Below are positions 19,479 to 24,361 of a stretch of DNA of 24,361 bases, in pieces; the first letter of the stretch is position 1; each line of letters starts with the position of its first letter. Both the position numbers and the translations under genes were made by a program. Under the pieces are notes generated by a model. That model ran no database searches. It saw nothing but the letters and a program-made list of their open reading frames with translations, and was not told the origin of the DNA. Origin of the DNA: Priapulus caudatus (lineage: Eukaryota > Priapulida > Priapulimorpha > Priapulimorphida > Priapulidae); contig NW_014577216.1 in assembly GCF_000485595.1 (NCBI RefSeq), positions 176,555 through 200,915 on the forward strand. Direction: 5' to 3'.

Positions 19479-19802
19479 GTTAGACGACAGTTTAGTGTTA
19501 CTGTGACGCGACTCTCGAAAGTCTATAACTTCGGGAAACCGCGTGTTCTGCGTCAATTGATTGACAAATGAATGAAAGTGACCGTCTGGTTATCTCGATT
19601 GCTCATTGGTGATGACTCCCACTGTGCCCACCTCACGCCCACCCACCTGCGATGTAAGTAACTCTGGTAGTTATGACGTGAGTTCAGCGCCACCATGGCG
19701 CTACACAGGCGGGACCGGAAGCAACACACTGGCCACAGCTGTGGCCGTTACACTCGACCACACGATAGAGAGGGCGCAGTTCTACTAGTCCTCTGATTTC
19801 GG
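19479..19802. other. Spacer between inverted-repeat arms
   Basis: 324 bp with a short plus frame (19606-19788, 60 residues) that resembles no family I know. Composition is more GC-rich than the flanks. Confidence 0.5.
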
Positions 19803-20036
19803 AGTTTCAGGCAGAAAAACCAGATTTTCATCGCCTCCATATATCTCGCCGTTTAGGGCGATGTACAGGGACAAGCGGATTTGTTTTATAGAACAAGGTA
19901 GAACAGCTGATCAATATAATACTGCAAGATTCGTCCAAAGTATAGCCGGGAAAGTTTATAAGTGCGACTAATACTCGGCAAAATAGTTTCAGCAATCTTC
20001 TACCGGTTGTACAACTTCCTTCTTTATGATGCTCTA
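19803..20036 (-). repeat. Large inverted repeat, right arm
   Basis: Inverted partner of 19249-19478, 324 bp away. It begins 47 bases after the LINE ORF2 stop codon at 20083-20085, read on the minus strand. Confidence 0.75.
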
Positions 20037-20082
20037 TGATTTCCACTTTATAAGTTTTGTTAAACACCTTGAGTACTCTACA

Positions 20083-21242
20083 CTATTGTAAACATTGTGG
20101 TAGTTCATTCCATAGGTTGGCACCATAGTAACAAAAAAATTTTTCCCCATATGTTACAGTTTTAAAACGTCGGACCTTTACATTTTTACTGCGTAGATTA
20201 TAACAAATATCTTTAGGTGAGATATAATTTGACAGATAGGATGTACAGTGTCTGGTTAGGATTTTGTAAACCTCTTCAGCAATCTGTCTTTGTCTACGTA
20301 GGCCTAGTGATGTAGACACGTCTTTCAAAAGGAGTGATTCATAATCACTGCTATAGTATTGATACACATGGTGTAGAGCACGACAGTTTTAACTTTTCCA
20401 AATTTTTACTGTTGGCTTCACTACAAAAATGCCATATAATGGAACAAAAATTAAAATTTGATTTGATGAAGGACTGGTAAATTACCTTCCTACAACTCGA
20501 GGGTTACACCAAGTAGTTTAACATCATCACTACACTTTATGTCAGCACCCTGAATACTGAAGGTAGGATTCCTATTGTGGGTATCTTTACCCACTGCGAG
20601 GCCTTGAAATTGCCCGGATTGGCCTCCATCTGGTTTTCTGCCATCTGGTTTTCAGAAAACCAGTCAACAAGAACACTACCCTCAGCCTCCAGGGTATCTT
20701 TCATAACATCAAAGTCTTTGTTTGCGTATGTAATTATGTTATCATCTGCATAGTTATACAGTGTTGTTTTATGAATGAAATAAAATATATCATTTATAAA
20801 GATATTAAAAAGAATAGGACCTGTGATCGATCCCTGTGGTACACCTTTAGACAATGGCAAAAATATGCTTTGAGTGTTGCCAAGTTTTACGCACTGCTTT
20901 CTGTCAGAAAGATGGCTATCTAGCAATGCTACGGCATGCTCAGAAAGGTTTTATGTGCTGAGCTTGGCAAGTAGGAGATTATGGGGCAGACAATCGAAAG
21001 CCTTCGAGAGGTCCATCAAGATGGCCCCAACAAAATGACCATCATCCAAAGCTCTCCTCCATTCCTCTGTCAGGGCCATTAGGGCCAACTGACAGCTGTA
21101 GCCTTTATGGTATGCTGATAGCAATGGATGGAAGATAGTTTGGAAGTGATCATTCCGTTGGTCCACCATGGCCCTCTCGAAGATTTTCGACTGAATGGGT
21201 AGAACACTAACAGGACGATAGTACTTTTTTTGAAGTGGGTCT
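20083..21242 (-). pseudogene. Decayed non-LTR (Jockey/CR1-like) reverse transcriptase
   Basis: On the minus strand the frame opens at DPLQKKYYRPVSVLPIQSKI (about 21236), then DLSKAFDCLPHNLL, an in-frame TAA at 20951-20953, SKGVPQGSITGPILFNIFIN, the catalytic YADD at 20741-20752, and VDWFSENQM. After a frame change near 20600 and an apparent internal deletion near 20490-20510, the C-terminal part follows (SSDYESLL, LRRQRQIAEEVYKIL, NLWNELP) to a stop at 20083. Endonuclease and ORF1 are missing. Several disruptions show a dead 5'-truncated copy. Confidence 0.9.
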
Positions 21243-21345
21243 TCCTTTTTAGCTCATCTGACGTAGTCAGTTGCAGCTTGTAGAATCGCATGATTGTCTG
21301 TCCGGCCGTCCGTGCGTCCGTCAACAGTTGGGCACAAATCTTAAA
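21238..21345. repeat. Probable dispersed-repeat fragment at the LINE 5' break
   Basis: tttttagctcatctgacg, then gtctgtccggccgtccgtgcgtccgtc, directly adjoins the point where LINE coding similarity stops. TTTTTAGCTCA-type ends followed by tccgtccgtc are a style I recall in marine invertebrate repeats; weak call. Confidence 0.35.
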
Positions 21346-21568
21346 GGCTCACAATGCGCATCCAAACGCTAATTTCTCCAGTACTAGACTAGCAAATACT
21401 TTGTGTCATGCATAATCATACTACCTTATGGCAAAATAAACTCTAGTTCCTCCCATTTCACTGCGCGTTGTCTTATAAAAGGTATTTTGAAAATACCTCC
21501 AATGTTGTTGAAATTATCCGATGTTGTTGACAGTTTCCCCAATCCCTAAGCAACCGTGCAGCGGTGCA

Positions 21569-21654
21569 TACACTGCCGATTGTCGGTTGTATAATTGCAA
21601 AATGTGTCCGTTTCACCAATTTGACAGCATAAAGTCGGTAGTGTAAACCCAGCT
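21569..21654. mobile_element. Truncated second copy of the 2563-2790 MITE
   Basis: Parallels 2713-2790: tacactgccgattgtc(a/g)gttgtata at the start and cataaagtcg(t/g)tagtgtaaacccagct at the right end. The left terminal repeat is not found upstream. Confidence 0.8.
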
Positions 21655-22356
21655 TTAGACATGTGTAATAGTTGTCAGTACAGAGAAATGTCGTCGAAAG
21701 GTGTATTTTTCACTTGTTTTGCGTGCATAAAGGGAGGCATGTCCTCCTGGGTCACACCATTCGACCTGCTGGTTCCACTAATCTTTGACCTAATTCGATT
21801 TAATTTCTGCGAGCCCTCCTGCAGCAGGCAGTGCTGTCAGATAGCACCTTGTCTTTTTCTCGTGTAAAGACTACTGAGAACCCATCTAAGTTCTAACCAG
21901 TAGGTGGCACAGGTAGATCTATGCTAATGGAGGGAAACACTGAGCACTTGCAAATAATGTCGTATGGCATGCCATTGCAAAATGTTCCATGAATCTGCTC
22001 GCGTGGAAACCACATGTGTGCAGTAACATACTTAAGCCACAAGTTAATGGTTGCTTGAGGCCTATATATCAAGAATGCAGAGCACTTTGCTACTGTTCGT
22101 GCCTGCCGCATGCTAGCAGAAGGCAATGTTCTTGCTAGCCCTCTCGCTGCTGCAACTGTTTCGGCAACACGGCAATCGTGAGAAAAACAGCTGAGGTAAA
22201 CTATTCACATCAAGCGTGTTAATATCCGTCGTGACATTTAAGAGCATGGGTTACCGCATCAGAAATGCTAGCAGACACTTTGAACAGGCCCTGGTGCTAG
22301 AGACCTGTATCGAATAATGATTCGGAAGTGCACTTTATTTGTTTTATGTATGATTA
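21655..22356. other. Intron sequence without recognised content
   Basis: No family recognised. The open frames at 21661-21867 and 21893-22126 look random, and I see no repeats. Confidence 0.6.
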
Positions 22357-22424
22357 TCAAGAGTAGATAATTTAACTTGTTATTAATTATTTTTGTTATT
22401 AATTTTGTTATTATCTACTCTTGA
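22357..22424. repeat. Perfect 15-bp inverted repeat
   Basis: tcaagagtagataat (22357-22371) and attatctactcttga (22410-22424) are exact complements, 38 bases apart. The similarity extends outward imperfectly for about 12 bases. The loop repeats tgttattaatt. Confidence 0.8.
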
Positions 22425-22558
22425 TGATTATGTATAACTCCATAATAACATAAGAGCAAAAGCAAGTAATGTAAGAGTAAGGGTTAAAAAAAACTTTTAT
22501 CTCTTGAAATCCAACCATCCCATCCCAGTCACTTACACACTCATGCTAAGATCACACC

Positions 22559-22748
22559 TGTGATGCTGAAGGCTGAGTGAATTGACAATAAGTCTGGATT
22601 TAATCACAATACTTTTATTGAATAAGTCTGCTGGCTACATAATGTTGATCTTCTGTTTATGGCTGAACTTGATGATGTTCCTGTTGATACAGAGAATGCT
22701 CACTAGGTGAGAACCGAAGGGGGGTTTCGGAATTACATGAACACTACA
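22559..22748 (-). mobile_element. 3' LTR of the Ty3/gypsy element
   Basis: On the minus strand it starts TGTAGTG right after a polypurine tract and ends CATCACA, giving short imperfect inverted ends. An AATAAA lies inside (22614-22619 on plus as TTTATT). At about 190 bp it is within the range of short metazoan gypsy LTRs. The 5' LTR and target duplication lie beyond the window, so borders are provisional. Confidence 0.65.
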
Positions 22749-22761
22749 TTCCTCCCTTTCT
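22749..22761 (-). promoter_or_regulatory. Polypurine tract of the Ty3/gypsy element
   Basis: agaaagggaggaa on the minus strand, immediately 5' of the proposed LTR. This is the expected plus-strand DNA priming site. Confidence 0.65.
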
Positions 22762-23216
22762 AGATAAGAACTTGTTCTCTTTGAGCATTGTTCTGTCTGT
22801 ATAATAGAAATCTTGATTAGGCATGTTAGGTAACACTTTAAACCTATCGAGTATCGACAATTATGTCTAATTCACGATATGGAACAATGATGGAGTCTAA
22901 AATGTTCAAAACTATTATCATGTTCTTCTAATGATTATACGGAAATGTTCGCTGAAACTCATGAACTTACGGCAGAGCGAATATCAAATCAAACTACAAG
23001 TTACAAACAATATACAGTCAAAACACATAAGAACAACTAACTCTTAAAAAATGATTGCTCTTGACATGAACAGAACTCAACGTAGTGATTACGCCAAATT
23101 CGGTTTGTGGAAAACAAAGAGGGAGAGGTCACCAGTACTTCACCTCGATAATCCAATCTTTACCATTGGATTGTTTCACCAACTGAGCTTAACGCGGCAT
23201 GATTACCAGTCGACAC
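22762..23216 (-). other. Ty3/gypsy region between pol and the 3' LTR
   Basis: 455 bp without a recognisable gene. A tRNA-like 5' half appears at 23150-23198 (minus) but lacks a B box. Confidence 0.55.
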
Positions 23217-24361
23217 TTATTTCTTTGCGAAGTGTTCGGGTAGTCCGGTATAGTCTCTGAAACGGACTGGTAACCTGTGCGTGTGCACTAGGCGTTTGTC
23301 CTTCTGACGTATGCACGATTTAAGCGGAGGGCTGCCGTTTCTATTCTCAGGTAGAATTTCGTGGTCGGCATCACCAGCATTATCCAGTGTCTCATCGGGA
23401 TCATCATCTGCTGGTTCTTCGTCATGTTACAAGTGTTGTGTCAATGCGCTTGAAATGGGTAACGTTCCGTGTGATTGTGAACAATCCTCGGCGAGCAGTG
23501 ACCATACTGCCTTTATTTCTTTCAACAGTTAGCTGTTCAGGGTCAAAATACGACGTGAGCTTATTTTCACAGCGTTGGCGGACCAAGACAGTATCGCCTT
23601 CGCGAATGTCCGAGACTTTGGCGCGGCGTTTCTCGTCTGCATAACTTTTCATTGTTTGTTTCTTCAGCTTGTCATTTTCCTCAACTTTGGAACGCGTGTC
23701 TTCGAATGGCGGTGTATCGCGTTCCGGCATTTGTGGAAGTTGGGTGCGGAAACGACGGTTGTATAGCGCTTCAGCTAGGGTGACACCAGTTGTCGAGTGA
23801 GGAGTTGCCCGATATTGGCGCAAGAAACGGTTAAGTTCTTGTTTCCAGTTTTTCTTTTCGATGGTCGCTGTGCGAATAGCTTTCATCATCGTGTCCATGA
23901 AACGTTCCTCCTCACCGTTTGCTTGTGGATGCAACGGAGTTATCTTAAGATGGCGGAAACCGAGATGTTTTGCAAAGTTATCAAAGTCCGCGCTATTGAA
24001 CGGTGGTCCGTTATGTGATCGAACAGTTTCTGGTGTCCCTTGTCGAGCAAAGATATTGTCCAGTTTCGGAACGACGGTTTTCGCTGAGGTTGAATGAACG
24101 ATCTTGACCTCCGGAAATCTGCTGTAATCATAGATCACCACTAACAACATTTCATTTGATGGCAGTGGACCGGCAAAGTCTGTTGAGACTTCCCACATGG
24201 GGCTGCTGGAAGGCTGGACATAACGAGAGGTTCTGGTGGCGTAGACTTTCGAGTTGTTGCCTGGCACGGTATGCATTGCTGGACGACTTTCTCTACCATC
24301 TTGTCAATTCTTGGGAGCCGGATCTTGGAGCGTAGCAGGCATTTTGTTTTCACCACGCCTT
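23217..24361 (-). pseudogene. Ty3/gypsy pol 3' part: integrase, inactivated
   Basis: From the window edge the minus strand encodes the end of the zinc-binding domain (KMVEKVVQQCIPCQA), then after a frame change near 24195 the integrase core WEVSTDFAGPLPS, NGPPFNS and HPQANGEEERFM, and the C-terminal region GDTVLVRQRCENKLTSYFDP. The first catalytic Asp (codon 24178-24180) and Glu (23905-23907) are present; the second Asp position is His (24013-24015, in RSHNGPPF). Spacing of 35 residues to the Glu is as expected. A second frame change near 23420 precedes an acidic tail ending at the TAA at 23217. Protease and reverse transcriptase lie off the window. Confidence 0.9.

Larger units (their letters stand above)
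18877..24361 (+). other. AMMECR1 first intron (incomplete), transposon-rich
   Basis: At least 5.5 kb of intron without an AMMECR1 exon. It contains minus-strand LINE and Ty3/gypsy remnants, so these are antisense to AMMECR1. Confidence 0.75.

Noticed and set aside
23150-23198. tRNA-like 5' half on the minus strand (GCCGCGTTAAGCTCAGTTGG) with an ATCCAA/TTGGAT stem
   Set aside because: Only the A-box-like part fits; no GGTTCGA-type B box and no matching acceptor 3' strand, and it lies within the gypsy element.

Overview
This is a stretch of an animal nuclear genome, most likely an invertebrate bilaterian. The evidence is GT-AG introns, three recognisable metazoan genes, and intergenic and intronic DNA full of simple repeats, small inverted-repeat transposons, LINE fragments and a Ty3/gypsy element. 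I cannot name the species. TTAGGG-like tracts and the transposon styles fit a marine invertebrate but do not prove it.

Layout. (1) 1-5.5 kb, plus strand: the last four coding exons of an adiponectin-receptor (AdipoR/PAQR) gene, entering from the left, with a plausible poly(A) signal near 5513. Its introns hold microsatellites, a duplicated exon edge, a 228-bp MITE, a telomere-like minisatellite and a 64-bp minisatellite that abuts the last splice acceptor. (2) 5.5-12.3 kb: intergenic DNA between convergent genes. It has an alternating purine-pyrimidine/GT/CT block, inverted and direct repeat pairs, GA tracts, and an 844-bp element with terminal inverted repeats. (3) 12.3-18.26 kb, minus strand: a complete four-exon MGRN1/RNF157-type E3 ubiquitin ligase gene (about 637 aa). 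One exon of 1466 nt carries the RING finger and a long acidic tail. (4) 18.26-18.65 kb: a 393-bp spacer shared head-to-head with (5) 18.65-18.88 kb, plus strand: the first coding exon of AMMECR1. Its next exon is not in the window. (6) 18.9-24.36 kb: the beginning of the AMMECR1 intron, containing a decayed LINE, a 230-bp inverted-repeat pair, a truncated second copy of the 2.6-kb MITE, and a Ty3/gypsy element on the minus strand with a 190-bp 3' LTR and a defective integrase.

The three genes act separately: a membrane receptor, a ubiquitin ligase and a conserved protein of unclear function. Nothing suggests one pathway, apart from the likely shared MGRN1-AMMECR1 promoter. I found no CRISPR array, operon, rRNA or convincing tRNA. 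No clearly new biological system is visible. The most notable observations are the duplicated exon edges in two genes, the two inverted-repeat transposon families, the large inverted repeat at 19.2-20.0 kb and the unusual third MGRN1 exon.
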